Source: Bryobacteraceae bacterium
Lineage (GTDB): Bacteria > Acidobacteriota > Terriglobia > Bryobacterales > Bryobacteraceae
Assembly: GCA_026002855.1 (NCBI GenBank)
Contig: BPGD01000001.1
Location: forward strand, 2,240,001 to 2,304,000
Direction of reading: 5' to 3'
DNA: 64,000 bases
The notes beneath the pieces were generated by a model. It worked only from the letters and a program-made list of their open reading frames with translations. It made no database searches and was not told the origin of the DNA. The translations under genes were made by a program, and so were the position numbers. Numbering within the stretch: the first letter of the stretch is position 1; the number at the start of each line of letters is the position of its first letter. Positions 38,637 to 46,894 of this stretch are shown here, piece after piece.

Positions 38637-39656
38637 GTGAAGATTCTATTCCGCATTCTGGCACTGGCGGCCATCGCCTCGGCAGCCCTGGCCCAGCCGC
38701 GCATCGGTGCCATCGAGATCTACGGCGCCCGGCGCACGCCCCACGCACGCATCCTGAAGGCCCTTGGCGCGGCCCCGGGCGACGAGCTGCCCAGGTCCAA
38801 GGTGGGCGCCGAAGAGCGTATCGAGGCCATCGACGGCGTCCTGCGCGCGCAGCTCGAGGCCTGGTGCTGCGAGCAGGGCCGCGCCGTTCTATACGTCGGC
38901 ATTGAAGAACGCGGCAGCCCGCGCTTTGAAACCCGGCCCGCCCCGGGCGACGATTCGATCACGCTCCCGGAAGAAGTTGTCTCCGCCTACGCGGACTTCG
39001 CTGCGGCGCTCGCACGCGCCACTGCCGAAGGCGACCTGCGCGAGGACCTTTCGCGCGGTCACTCGCTGATGGAAAACATCGCCTGCCGCGTCGCCCAGCA
39101 GCGGCTGGAGGCGCTGGCCCAGCTCCACACCCGGCTGTTATTGCGGGCCGCCTCCGAAGCGGCCGATCCCGACGTCCGCGCCGTCGCCGCCTACGTCGCC
39201 GGATACGTCCCCGAAAAGGCCGAAGCTGTCGGCCCGCTCCAGCTCGCCCTGCGCGACCCCGAGCCCGCCGTTCGCCGCAACGCGGCCCGCGCTCTCAAGG
39301 CCATCGCCTACCTCGCCCTCACCAACAGTTCAAGCGGCCTTCGCGTCCATCCCACATGGTTCATCGAGATGCTGAACTCGACGGCGCTCAGCGACCGGCT
39401 CGAAGCCGCTGAAGTCCTTCAGATGTATCTCGAACATGGCGACGAAGCGGCGGCCGCGCAGATCCGTGAGCGCGCCCTGCCCGCCCTGGTCGAAATGGCG
39501 CGCTGGCAGCATCTGCCGCACGCCCTGCCGGCCTACCTGCTGCTGGGGTCGCTGGCGGGCATCCACACGGAAGAGCTTGAACGCGCCTGGGCCGCCGGCG
39601 AGCGCGATGCGATGCTCGAGCGCATCGGAAAACAGCTCCGCGCGGATCGCAGGTGA
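38637..39656 (+). CDS. Secreted POTRA/HEAT-like hypothetical protein
   Basis: About 339 residues. A signal peptide (KILFRILALAAIASAALAQ) is followed by a POTRA-like segment (IGAIEIYGARRTPHARILKAL, then a predicted beta-alpha-alpha-beta-beta unit to about residue 95), then an alpha-helical region with HEAT-like repeats (DPDVRAVAAYVAGYVPEKAE, DPEPAVRRNAARALKAIAYL). The function is unknown; a POTRA domain suggests protein or outer membrane contacts. The GTG start is inferred from the signal peptide; an ATG 57 bases upstream is in frame but would put 19 polar residues before it. pdxA follows 25 bases downstream. Confidence 0.6.
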   Translation: MKILFRILALAAIASAALAQPRIGAIEIYGARRTPHARILKALGAAPGDELPRSKVGAEERIEAIDGVLRAQLEAWCCEQGRAVLYVGIEERGSPRFETRPAPGDDSITLPEEVVSAYADFAAALARATAEGDLREDLSRGHSLMENIACRVAQQRLEALAQLHTRLLLRAASEAADPDVRAVAAYVAGYVPEKAEAVGPLQLALRDPEPAVRRNAARALKAIAYLALTNSSSGLRVHPTWFIEMLNSTALSDRLEAAEVLQMYLEHGDEAAAAQIRERALPALVEMARWQHLPHALPAYLLLGSLAGIHTEELERAWAAGERDAMLERIGKQLRADRR

Positions 39657-39681
39657 TTTGCCCGATGGAAAGGCAGACGCG

Positions 39682-40668
39682 ATGATCGGCGTGACGATGG
39701 GCGACGCCAACGGCGTCGGGCCGGAGATTGTCCTGAAGGCGTGGCGGGACGGCCTCGTATCGCGCGCCTTTGCTCTCTATGGCGAGGCGGCTGCGCTGCG
39801 CCATTACAATGCGCGGCTCGGCTACGGCGTTCCCCTGCGCGGCATCTCCGCGCCGGAAGAGGCCGACGGCACGGCGCTCTGCGTCATCGACCTGAAGATG
39901 CTCTCGGAAGCCGACGTCCAGCCGGGCGTGCTCAGCGCCGCCGCCGGCCGGGCCGCACGCGAGGCCGTGGTGCGCGCGGCGCAGGCGGCGCTGGCGGGCG
40001 CCATCGATGCCGTGGTCACGCTGCCCGTCAACAAGCAGGCCATTCAGTTGAGCGATCCGCGCTTCACCGGGCACACCGAGCTGCTCGGCGAAGTCTGCGG
40101 CGCGCGGGACGTGACCATCCTGCTTGCCAGCGAGCAGCTCATGGTGACGCACGTGAGCACCCACTGCTCGCTGCGCGAGGCCATTGCGCGCGTCACGGCC
40201 GCGCGGCTGGACCGCATTCTCGAGCTCACCTGCGACGCCGTGCTCCGGCTGAAGCCCGCGGCGCGCATCGCCGTGGCCGGGCTGAACCCGCACGCCGGCG
40301 AAGGCGGCGCCTTCGGCGATGAGGAGATCCGCGTGATCGCCCCCGCCGTCGAACGGGCCCGCGCCCGCGGCTGGCCAGTGGAAGGCCCGCTGCCGCCGGA
40401 CACGGTCTTCCACCTTGCCGTGCGGCGCGGCCGCTTTGATGCCGTCGTCTGCATGTACCACGACCAGGGCCACATTCCGCTCAAGCTGCTCGACTTCGAA
40501 GGCGGCGTCAACGTCACGCTCGGCCTGCCCATCATCCGCACCAGCGTCGACCACGGTACCGCCTTCGACATCGCCGGCCGCGGCCTGGCCTCGCCCTCCA
40601 GCTTCGCCGCCGCCTTCCGCATGGCGGAAAAGCTCGCCGCGGCCCGCCGCGGCGGCGTCAGATCCTGA
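39682..40668 (+). CDS. pdxA: 4-hydroxythreonine-4-phosphate dehydrogenase
   Basis: Vitamin B6 biosynthesis enzyme (DXP-dependent route), 328 residues. The family motifs are present: IGVTMGDANGVGPEIV at the N-terminus (the usual Pro is Ala), GHTELLGE with the first metal His, MVTHVSTHCSLREA, AGLNPHAGEGG, MYHDQGHIPLKLLDF with the second metal His and RTSVDHGTAFDIAG with the third. The ATG follows a GGAAAGG site; longer frames upstream overlap the previous gene. No other pdx gene is nearby. The 3' end overlaps the convergent acyltransferase gene by 11 bases. Confidence 0.95.
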   Translation: MIGVTMGDANGVGPEIVLKAWRDGLVSRAFALYGEAAALRHYNARLGYGVPLRGISAPEEADGTALCVIDLKMLSEADVQPGVLSAAAGRAAREAVVRAAQAALAGAIDAVVTLPVNKQAIQLSDPRFTGHTELLGEVCGARDVTILLASEQLMVTHVSTHCSLREAIARVTAARLDRILELTCDAVLRLKPAARIAVAGLNPHAGEGGAFGDEEIRVIAPAVERARARGWPVEGPLPPDTVFHLAVRRGRFDAVVCMYHDQGHIPLKLLDFEGGVNVTLGLPIIRTSVDHGTAFDIAGRGLASPSSFAAAFRMAEKLAAARRGGVRS

Positions 40669-41749
40669 CGAACCAGCGTCTGCGCCACAACGCCCACGCC
40701 ACCACCCACAGCACGCCCACGTTCGTCAGCGCGTACAGCAGGCTCGCGTTCTTCGGCTCGGCGGCCAGCGCCCGGCAGACGTTTTCATACCACCACTCGT
40801 GCAGGCCCGTCCGGTCGGCCGCTGTCGCCAGCACGTCCGACAGCACGTACACAAGGATCGCGTTCGAGCCGTAGATCTCAAAGAACCGGAACCAGCGCCC
40901 GCGCCCGCGCACCTCCACCAGCCAGTACCACAGCGCAAAGGCCAACATCGCCAGCCCCGCCATGAAAAAGGCGAACGACGGCGTCCACAGGTTCTTGTTG
41001 ATCGGGATCCAGATGGACATCACCTGTCCGGCGGCAACCAGCGCCGAGCCGCCGAAGAGGAATGCCTGAAGCCGCGCCCCGTGCCAGGAGAAGTGGCGCA
41101 ACACATGGCCGGCCAGCGCCCCGAACAGCACCGTGGAGATCGCCGGCAGCGTGCTGACAATGCCTTCCGGATCCCAGTCCCGCGTGTGCCGCCACATGTG
41201 CCCTTTCAGGAACAGCGAATCAAAGTAGCGCGCGAAGTTGCAGTCCATCGACCATGAGCCCGCCCCGCATCCGGGCGTCGGATAGAACCACATCAGCGCC
41301 AGATAGGCGGCGTTGAATCCCAGCAGCCAGAGGATCTGCCCGCGCACTCCGGTGTGCAGGAAGATCAGGAAGGCGATCAGATAGCAGACCGCAATCCGTT
41401 GCAGCACGCCCGGGATGCGGATCGTGGCGAGATCGATATCGGGCAGCGCCATCACAAAGACGCCGATCAAAAACAGAATGAAGGCGCGCTGGAAGGCGTG
41501 GCGCAGCAGATCCGCGCGGGACTGGCCCCGCTCCATCCGCCGCGCCGTGGACAGCGTCATTGCCACGCCCACAATCCACAGGAAGAACGGGAACACCGTA
41601 TCGGTGAACGTCCACCCGTGCCATACGGCGTGCTCGAGCTGCGAATACGCTGGCGACGAGCCGGGATTGTTCACGAGGATCATCGAGGCGATGGTGAAGC
41701 CGCGGAAAACGTCCAGCGAAACCAGCCTGCCCGTGCTTTTTGGCTCCAT
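40658..41749 (-). CDS. HGSNAT/DUF5009-type transmembrane acyltransferase
   Basis: A multi-pass membrane protein of about 363 residues with around ten hydrophobic segments. The N-terminal block RLVSLDVFRGFTIASMILVN and the FTDTVFPFFLWIVGVAMT segment are typical of the heparan-alpha-glucosaminide N-acetyltransferase-like family. SNAILVYVLSDVL lies late. Bacterial members may acetylate sugars at the membrane, but substrates are unproven. The ATG giving MEPKSTGR is chosen over one six codons upstream. It is divergent from the M1 peptidase gene and overlaps the pdxA end. Confidence 0.83.
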   Translation of the reverse strand: MEPKSTGRLVSLDVFRGFTIASMILVNNPGSSPAYSQLEHAVWHGWTFTDTVFPFFLWIVGVAMTLSTARRMERGQSRADLLRHAFQRAFILFLIGVFVMALPDIDLATIRIPGVLQRIAVCYLIAFLIFLHTGVRGQILWLLGFNAAYLALMWFYPTPGCGAGSWSMDCNFARYFDSLFLKGHMWRHTRDWDPEGIVSTLPAISTVLFGALAGHVLRHFSWHGARLQAFLFGGSALVAAGQVMSIWIPINKNLWTPSFAFFMAGLAMLAFALWYWLVEVRGRGRWFRFFEIYGSNAILVYVLSDVLATAADRTGLHEWWYENVCRALAAEPKNASLLYALTNVGVLWVVAWALWRRRWFVRI

Positions 41750-41804
41750 GATGCAGGAACTTAGCACAACGCCGGCCAGCCCCGTGCGCGCCGCCTCGGC
41801 TACG

Positions 41805-43472
41805 ATGGCTCTTGTGGCCCTGACCGACGTTCATTCTTTTGCGAATTTCCACGAAACGCGCGTGCGCCACGTCGAGCTCGATCTCGCCGTGTCGTTTTCC
41901 GGCCGCCGCCTGCGCGGCGCCGCGACGCTGGCGCTCGAGCCCGCCGGGCGCCGCCTCGTCCTGGACACGCGCGCGCTCACCATTCATCGCGTGAACGGCC
42001 GCACGGACAATTTCCGCCTGGGCGCCGAAGACCCGATCCTCGGCTCGCCGCTCGAAATCGAGCTCGCCCCCGGCGAGCGCAGTGTGCGCATCGAATACGA
42101 AACCTCGCCCGAGGCCAGCGGCCTGCAATGGCTCGAGCCCGCGCAGACGGCCGGCAGGCGCCACCCGTTCCTCTATTCCCAGTCGCAGGCCATTCATGCC
42201 CGGAGCTGGATCCCGTTGCAGGACTCGCCCGCCGTGCGCGTGACCTTTTCGGCGCGCATCCACGCCCCGGTGCCGCTGCGGGCGCTGGTGGCCGCGCACC
42301 GCGTCCGGGACGGCCATTTCCACATGCCGCTGCCCGTGCCCCCTTACCTGATGGCGCTGGCCGTGGGCGAGCTCGACTTCCGCCCGCTGGGAAGGCGCAC
42401 CGGCGTGTGGGCCGAGCCGCCGGTGCTCGAACGCGCCGCCTGGGAGTTTGCCGACGTCGAAAAGATGGTCGAGGCGGCCGAAGCCCTCTACGGCCCTTAC
42501 CGCTGGGGCCGCTACGACCTGCTGGTGCTGCCGCCCTCGTTCCCCTTCGGCGGCATGGAGAACCCGTGCCTCACCTTCGCCACCCCTACGGTCATCGCCG
42601 GCGACCGCAGCCTCGTCTCGCTGGTCGCTCATGAGCTGGCCCACTCCTGGTCCGGCAATCTCGTCACCAACGCCACCTGGAACGACTTCTGGCTGAACGA
42701 GGGCTTTACCACCTACATCGAACGCCGCGTCCAGGAGGCGCTCTACGGGCGCGCCCGCAGCGAGATGGAGATGGCCGTCGAAGTGGGAGAGCTCGAAGAC
42801 GAACTGAAGCAGTTGCCGCCCGCCGACCAGAGGCTTGTGCTCGACCTCAAGGGGCGGGATCCGGACGAGGGCATGACCCAGGTGCCGTATGTGAAGGGCG
42901 CGCTGCTGCTGCGGCACCTGGAGGAAAAGCACGGCCGCGTGCGGTGGGACGCGTGGCTGCGCGGCTACTTCGACCGCTTCGCCTTCCAGTCGATCACGAC
43001 CGCCGACTTTGTCGCCGAGCTCCATCGCGCCTTTCCGGAGGACGACGTGAGCGCATGGCTCTACCAGCCCGGCCTGCCCGCCGATGCGCCGCGCCCGCGC
43101 TACGAGTTCGAAAAGACTCCGCGCGCCGGCTGGGCAACGCAGGAATGGCTGCACTGGCTGCACTCGCTGCCCGAAAAGATGCCGCCTTCGCAGATGGCCG
43201 TCATCGACCGCGAGTGGAAACTCACCGAAACCGGCAACAGCGAGATCGCCGCCCAGTGGCTCCTGATGGCGGCGCGCAACGGCTACGAACCGGCTTACCC
43301 GCGGCTGGAGAAGTTCCTGATCGAGGTGGGCCGGCGGAAATACGTGAAGCCGCTCTATGCGGAACTGGTGAAGACGCCGGAAGGACGCGAGCGCGCGCGC
43401 CGCATTTACGAAAAAGCGCGTCCCGGCTATCACCCGATCACGCGGGCGGCCGTGGACGCGCTGCTTCGATGA
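41805..43472 (+). CDS. M1-family zinc aminopeptidase
   Basis: About 555 residues. An N-terminal beta domain is followed by the catalytic thermolysin-like domain with FGGMENP (substrate recognition, about residue 250), HELAHSWSGN and the third zinc ligand in LNEGFTTYIE, so the HExxH-x18-E site is complete. A helical C-terminal domain of about 180 residues resembles the leukotriene-A4-hydrolase-type aminopeptidases. No signal peptide is evident, suggesting cytoplasmic peptide turnover. TACGAT overlaps the ATG; the GTG three codons later could instead be a leaderless start. It is convergent with the M28 peptidase gene 8 bases away. Confidence 0.93.
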   Translation: MALVALTDVHSFANFHETRVRHVELDLAVSFSGRRLRGAATLALEPAGRRLVLDTRALTIHRVNGRTDNFRLGAEDPILGSPLEIELAPGERSVRIEYETSPEASGLQWLEPAQTAGRRHPFLYSQSQAIHARSWIPLQDSPAVRVTFSARIHAPVPLRALVAAHRVRDGHFHMPLPVPPYLMALAVGELDFRPLGRRTGVWAEPPVLERAAWEFADVEKMVEAAEALYGPYRWGRYDLLVLPPSFPFGGMENPCLTFATPTVIAGDRSLVSLVAHELAHSWSGNLVTNATWNDFWLNEGFTTYIERRVQEALYGRARSEMEMAVEVGELEDELKQLPPADQRLVLDLKGRDPDEGMTQVPYVKGALLLRHLEEKHGRVRWDAWLRGYFDRFAFQSITTADFVAELHRAFPEDDVSAWLYQPGLPADAPRPRYEFEKTPRAGWATQEWLHWLHSLPEKMPPSQMAVIDREWKLTETGNSEIAAQWLLMAARNGYEPAYPRLEKFLIEVGRRKYVKPLYAELVKTPEGRERARRIYEKARPGYHPITRAAVDALLR

Positions 43473-43480
43473 GGGCGATT

Positions 43481-45049
43481 TCAGAACGTCGATGGCGGCC
43501 CCTGCTGCGGCCGCGGCTCAGGGCGCGGCTTGCGGGGCAGCTTCTCGTCGCGGTTGGCGGTGTGCACCACCAGCGTGGCGACCACGGCCGACATCTGCAT
43601 CATGTCCTCGCGCGGGATGCGGTCATAGACGTCCATGTTGGTGTGATGCGTCCGCGTGTCATATTCAAGCGGGTCCTGAATGAACTGGAAGCCGGGCAGC
43701 CCGACGGCGTCGAAGCTCAGGTGGTCCGTGCCGCCGGTGTTGCGGATCGAGATGGTCGTGACGCCGAGATCGCGCAGCGGGGCGAACCACGCCTCGAAAA
43801 TCGGGCGGCACATTTCGTTGCCCTGAAGATAAATGCCGCGGATGCGCCCGCCGCCGTTGTCGACGTTGAAATAGGCGCTGAATTTCTCGTATTCGGGCAG
43901 GGTTTTCATCGTGGCGCGGTCGGCGAAATGCTTCGTCACATAGCCGCGCGAACCGAGCAGTCCCTGCTCCTCGGCGTCCCAGAGGGCGAGCCGGACGGTG
44001 CGGTCGAGCCGCAGGTCGAGCTTTTTCAGGATGCGCATCACCTCGAGCATGACGGCCGATCCGGCCGAGTTGTCCGTCGCTCCCGTGCCGGCGTGCCAGG
44101 TGTCGAAATGACCGCCAAGCATGACGAGCTCATCCTTGTGCTTGCCCGAGCCGGGAATTTCCGCAATGATGTTGAAATTGTTGTCCGCCGTGTCATACCA
44201 CTCGTTGCGGACCTCGGCCTCGATCCGCACCGGGATCTTGCGGTCCAGCAGGCGCCAGATGCGGTTGTAGTGCTCGGCGGTGAGAACAATGGTGGGCGGG
44301 GCGGGCTGGTCCTTCGGGTTGCGCGAGCCGCCGTTCGACGTAAAAAACGTCCCGAAATCGGCGCGGCCATTCTGGATCAGCAGTGCCACCCTTTCTTCGC
44401 GCAGAAACTCGTTCAGCTTGCGCCGGAACGCCATCATCTGCATGAAATTCTGCGGCGGCTGGCCGGGCGTCTGCATGCGCCGGCCGAAGGGCAGGATCTG
44501 GGCCTGCATCAGGTCCGCCAGTTCCTGCTCGGTGTAGCGGTGACTGTCGGGGCGGTCATGAAGCGTGATGTCGCGGGGCTGATCGACGAGGACGATCCTG
44601 CCTCCCAGTTTGCCCTTCCATTTGGCGAGGTCGGCCTCTTCGCGGATGGGCGCGAGGACCGGCTCGCCGGCAACGAGTCCATCGGTGGACGAGGTCCACG
44701 CCTGGGGCGCGCCGATCAGCGGCATGTAGGCGGGCTCGGTCATCGCGGCGTAGAACTTCTTGTTTTCCCAGCCGCGTCCGAACTCGCCCCAGGGCTCGAG
44801 GCGCACTTCGCTGATACCCCACTCCTTGAGCTGCTTGACCACCCACTCGGCGCCGGCGCGGTAGCGGGGCGAACCGGCCAGGCGCGGGCCATGGACATCG
44901 GTCAACTGGAAGAGCGTGTCCATGACGCGGGAGTTCTGGAATGCCTCCTGCTTGATGCGGTAAACGGCCTCGAGATCGACCTTCTCCTGGGCCGGCAGCA
45001 GGAAGGTGATGGCAAGCAGAGTGAGCGAGAGATGGGTTATGCGTTTCAT
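43481..45049 (-). CDS. Secreted M28-family zinc peptidase
   Basis: A 522-residue exported protein with a signal peptide (KRITHLSLTLLAITFLLPAQ). A PA-like insert (about 120-280) precedes the metal site: GGHFDTWHAGTGATDNSAG (His and bridging Asp, near 315), WDAEEQGLLGS (catalytic Glu and zinc Glu), FNVDNGGG (Asp) and THHTNMDVYDRI (His). All five ligands are present. It probably trims peptides outside the cytoplasm. AAGGTG lies before the ATG at good spacing; the TATGCT 15 bases upstream on the minus strand may be its -10. An in-frame start 15 codons upstream is less likely. Confidence 0.92.
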   Translation of the reverse strand: MKRITHLSLTLLAITFLLPAQEKVDLEAVYRIKQEAFQNSRVMDTLFQLTDVHGPRLAGSPRYRAGAEWVVKQLKEWGISEVRLEPWGEFGRGWENKKFYAAMTEPAYMPLIGAPQAWTSSTDGLVAGEPVLAPIREEADLAKWKGKLGGRIVLVDQPRDITLHDRPDSHRYTEQELADLMQAQILPFGRRMQTPGQPPQNFMQMMAFRRKLNEFLREERVALLIQNGRADFGTFFTSNGGSRNPKDQPAPPTIVLTAEHYNRIWRLLDRKIPVRIEAEVRNEWYDTADNNFNIIAEIPGSGKHKDELVMLGGHFDTWHAGTGATDNSAGSAVMLEVMRILKKLDLRLDRTVRLALWDAEEQGLLGSRGYVTKHFADRATMKTLPEYEKFSAYFNVDNGGGRIRGIYLQGNEMCRPIFEAWFAPLRDLGVTTISIRNTGGTDHLSFDAVGLPGFQFIQDPLEYDTRTHHTNMDVYDRIPREDMMQMSAVVATLVVHTANRDEKLPRKPRPEPRPQQGPPSTF

Positions 45050-45344
45050 GGTCAAAGCACCTTGAGCATATCCGAGGCCGCGCCGGGCCGACAACTGCGG
45101 CAGTGCGGGCGCGCCGCCGGCAGCGCGCTTCCTGGCCTCTTTTAAGTAACTGATAAATAATGCCTTATAAGTTTTTCGGTTCGTTTCGCAATTTTGCCTC
45201 TGCCGGCGGAGCCGGCATGGGGGGCAAGTCTTCCCGCGGCCGCGGCTGTCGGCGCTCGGCAGGGCGGCGCGGGCTGCCTGTTAAGATGAAGGGTTCGGCG
45301 GTTCATGGCGGGCGGGCGCCGGTGAAAACGCACGGCAGGCTGGG
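45050..45344. other. AT-rich divergent intergenic region
   Basis: About 295 bases between the divergent M28 and KpsM-type genes. The part 45139-45200 is the longest AT-rich tract I noticed in the window, with TTTTAAGTAACTGATAAATA and CTTATAAGTTTTT, and likely holds promoters for both sides. A TGCCGGC-GGA-GCCGGCA hairpin follows at about 45209-45226. A 62-codon frame (45160-45348) ends in overlap with the permease start but does not look coding. Confidence 0.5.
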
Positions 45345-46106
45345 ATGAGGCGATCCAACCTCGGTTTTGTTGTCAGCGAGCTAATCCTCAGGGATTTCCG
45401 GATCCGCTACCGGAACATGTCGCTTGGCGTGTTCTGGGCCCTGCTGAATCCTCTGACGATGGTCGTGCTGCTGACATTCGTTTTCACGAAGATTTTCCGC
45501 AGCCAGATCCCGCATTATCCGCTCTACGTGCTGTGCGGGCTGATCCCGTACAATTTCTTCACGCTGGCGTGGGTCACCGCGACGACGTCGGTGAGCGAGA
45601 ATCCGGCGCTGGTGAAGCGGGTGCGGATGCCGGCGGCGCTGCTGCCGCTGGTGGCGGTGCTGTCGAACACGATCCACCTTCTGATCCAGTTGACGCTGAT
45701 TGTGGCGCTGGTCGCCTGGTACCGTCTGCCAGTCACCTGGCACTATGCGTGGCTGCCGGTGATCTGGGGCCTTGAGCTGATTTTCATTTACGGGCTCGGC
45801 CTGGCGACTTCCAGCCTGTACGTGGTGCTGCGGGACGTGCGCTACCTGGTCGAGTCCGTCAACCTGGTGCTGTTCTGGCTGGTGCCGATTTTTTACAGTT
45901 TCGCGATGGTGCCGCAGGATTTCCGCGGCCTGTACGAGTTCAATCCGGTGGCGGCGCTGGTGCTGGCCACGCAGCACGTGGTTCTGGGCCACCGCTCGCC
46001 GCCGGCGAGCCTGTTGTGGAAGATGACGCTGGTGGCGTGCGTATTTCTTGCCTCGGGTGCGTGGATTTTCGCGCGTCTGCGCAGGCGGTTTTACCGGTAT
46101 CTGTGA
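45345..46106 (+). CDS. ABC-2 type polysaccharide export permease (KpsM/Wzm/TagG-like)
   Basis: A 253-residue inner-membrane protein with six hydrophobic segments. The N-terminal LILRDFRIRYRNMSLGVFWALLNPL block and the central VTATTSVSENPALVKRVRMP segment are typical of permeases that export capsule, O-antigen or teichoic acid glycans. The stop overlaps the ATPase ATG (TGATG). The exported glycan is not indicated because no glycosyltransferases adjoin the pair on this side. Confidence 0.9.
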   Translation: MRRSNLGFVVSELILRDFRIRYRNMSLGVFWALLNPLTMVVLLTFVFTKIFRSQIPHYPLYVLCGLIPYNFFTLAWVTATTSVSENPALVKRVRMPAALLPLVAVLSNTIHLLIQLTLIVALVAWYRLPVTWHYAWLPVIWGLELIFIYGLGLATSSLYVVLRDVRYLVESVNLVLFWLVPIFYSFAMVPQDFRGLYEFNPVAALVLATQHVVLGHRSPPASLLWKMTLVACVFLASGAWIFARLRRRFYRYL

Positions 46107-46894
46107 TGCAGGAAGCGATCCGGGTTGAAAATGTCAGCGTGATTTACCGTCCGCGGGGCAGCCGCAGGCTGCTGCGCCAGTATCTTCAGGACCGGCTGGC
46201 CGGAAGGCATCAGGAAGGGTTCTATGCGCTGCATGAGGTGAGCCTGCGCGCCGGCCGCGGCGAGGGCCTCGCCATCGTCGGGGCCAACGGCGCCGGCAAG
46301 AGCACGCTGCTGGCGGTGCTCGCCGGGCTGCTCGAGCCGGACGAGGGCAGCGTCCGCATCGACGGCCGGGTCAGCACGCTGATGGAACTCGGCTCCGGCT
46401 TCCACCCGGACCTGACCGGATGGGAAAACCTGCGGCTGTATGCGGCGATTCTGGGGATGACGCGCGCGGAGGTCAAAGAGCGGGCCGAGGCGATCGTCGA
46501 CTTTGCCGAGCTTCAGGGATACATGGACGAGCCGCTGCGGACCTACTCGACCGGCATGGTGCTGCGGCTGGCCTTTGCGGTGGCGGCGCACACCGAATGC
46601 GACGTGCTGCTGATCGACGAGATCCTGGCCGTGGGCGACGCGGCGTTCCAGAAGAAATGTCACCGGCGGCTGATGGAGATGCGCGAGCACGGGTGCACGC
46701 TGGTCTGCGTGTCCCACGTTTCGGCGATGCTCGAAACGCTGTGCAGCCGCGCCCTGTGGCTGCACCACGGCCGCGCGGTGATGGACGCGCCGTACGCGGA
46801 CGTGGCGGCCGCCTACACGGCGTTCATGAACGGCACGGACCGCCACCTGTGGGACGCTCTGCCCGCGGCGCCCGTGCGGACGGCGGGCGCGTGA
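46106..46894 (+). CDS. ABC transporter ATP-binding protein for polysaccharide export (KpsT/Wzt/TagH-like)
   Basis: A 262-residue ATPase: Walker A VGANGAGKSTLL (about 60-71), a polysaccharide-exporter block STLMELGSGFHPDLTGWEN, signature TYSTGMVLRLAFAVA, Walker B DVLLIDEILAVGD and H-loop CVSHVSAM. It ends about 30 residues after the ATPase core and lacks the carbohydrate-binding extension found in Wzt proteins that check O-antigen ends. It works with the permease just upstream. The stop TGA abuts the stop of the convergent GH2 gene with no intervening base. Confidence 0.92.
   Translation: MQEAIRVENVSVIYRPRGSRRLLRQYLQDRLAGRHQEGFYALHEVSLRAGRGEGLAIVGANGAGKSTLLAVLAGLLEPDEGSVRIDGRVSTLMELGSGFHPDLTGWENLRLYAAILGMTRAEVKERAEAIVDFAELQGYMDEPLRTYSTGMVLRLAFAVAAHTECDVLLIDEILAVGDAAFQKKCHRRLMEMREHGCTLVCVSHVSAMLETLCSRALWLHHGRAVMDAPYADVAAAYTAFMNGTDRHLWDALPAAPVRTAGA

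Noticed and set aside
45139-45200. AT-rich tract considered as a replication origin because skew changes sign nearby
   Set aside because: No DnaA-box cluster (TTATCCACA-like) was seen and no dnaA, dnaN or gyrase gene is in the window. The skew change is reported separately.
45160-45348. A 62-codon frame ending in ATGA overlap with the KpsM-type gene
   Set aside because: Composition is Gly/Arg/Ser-rich with no ribosome site or motif, and it lies over the AT-rich promoter region. The overlap is likely chance.
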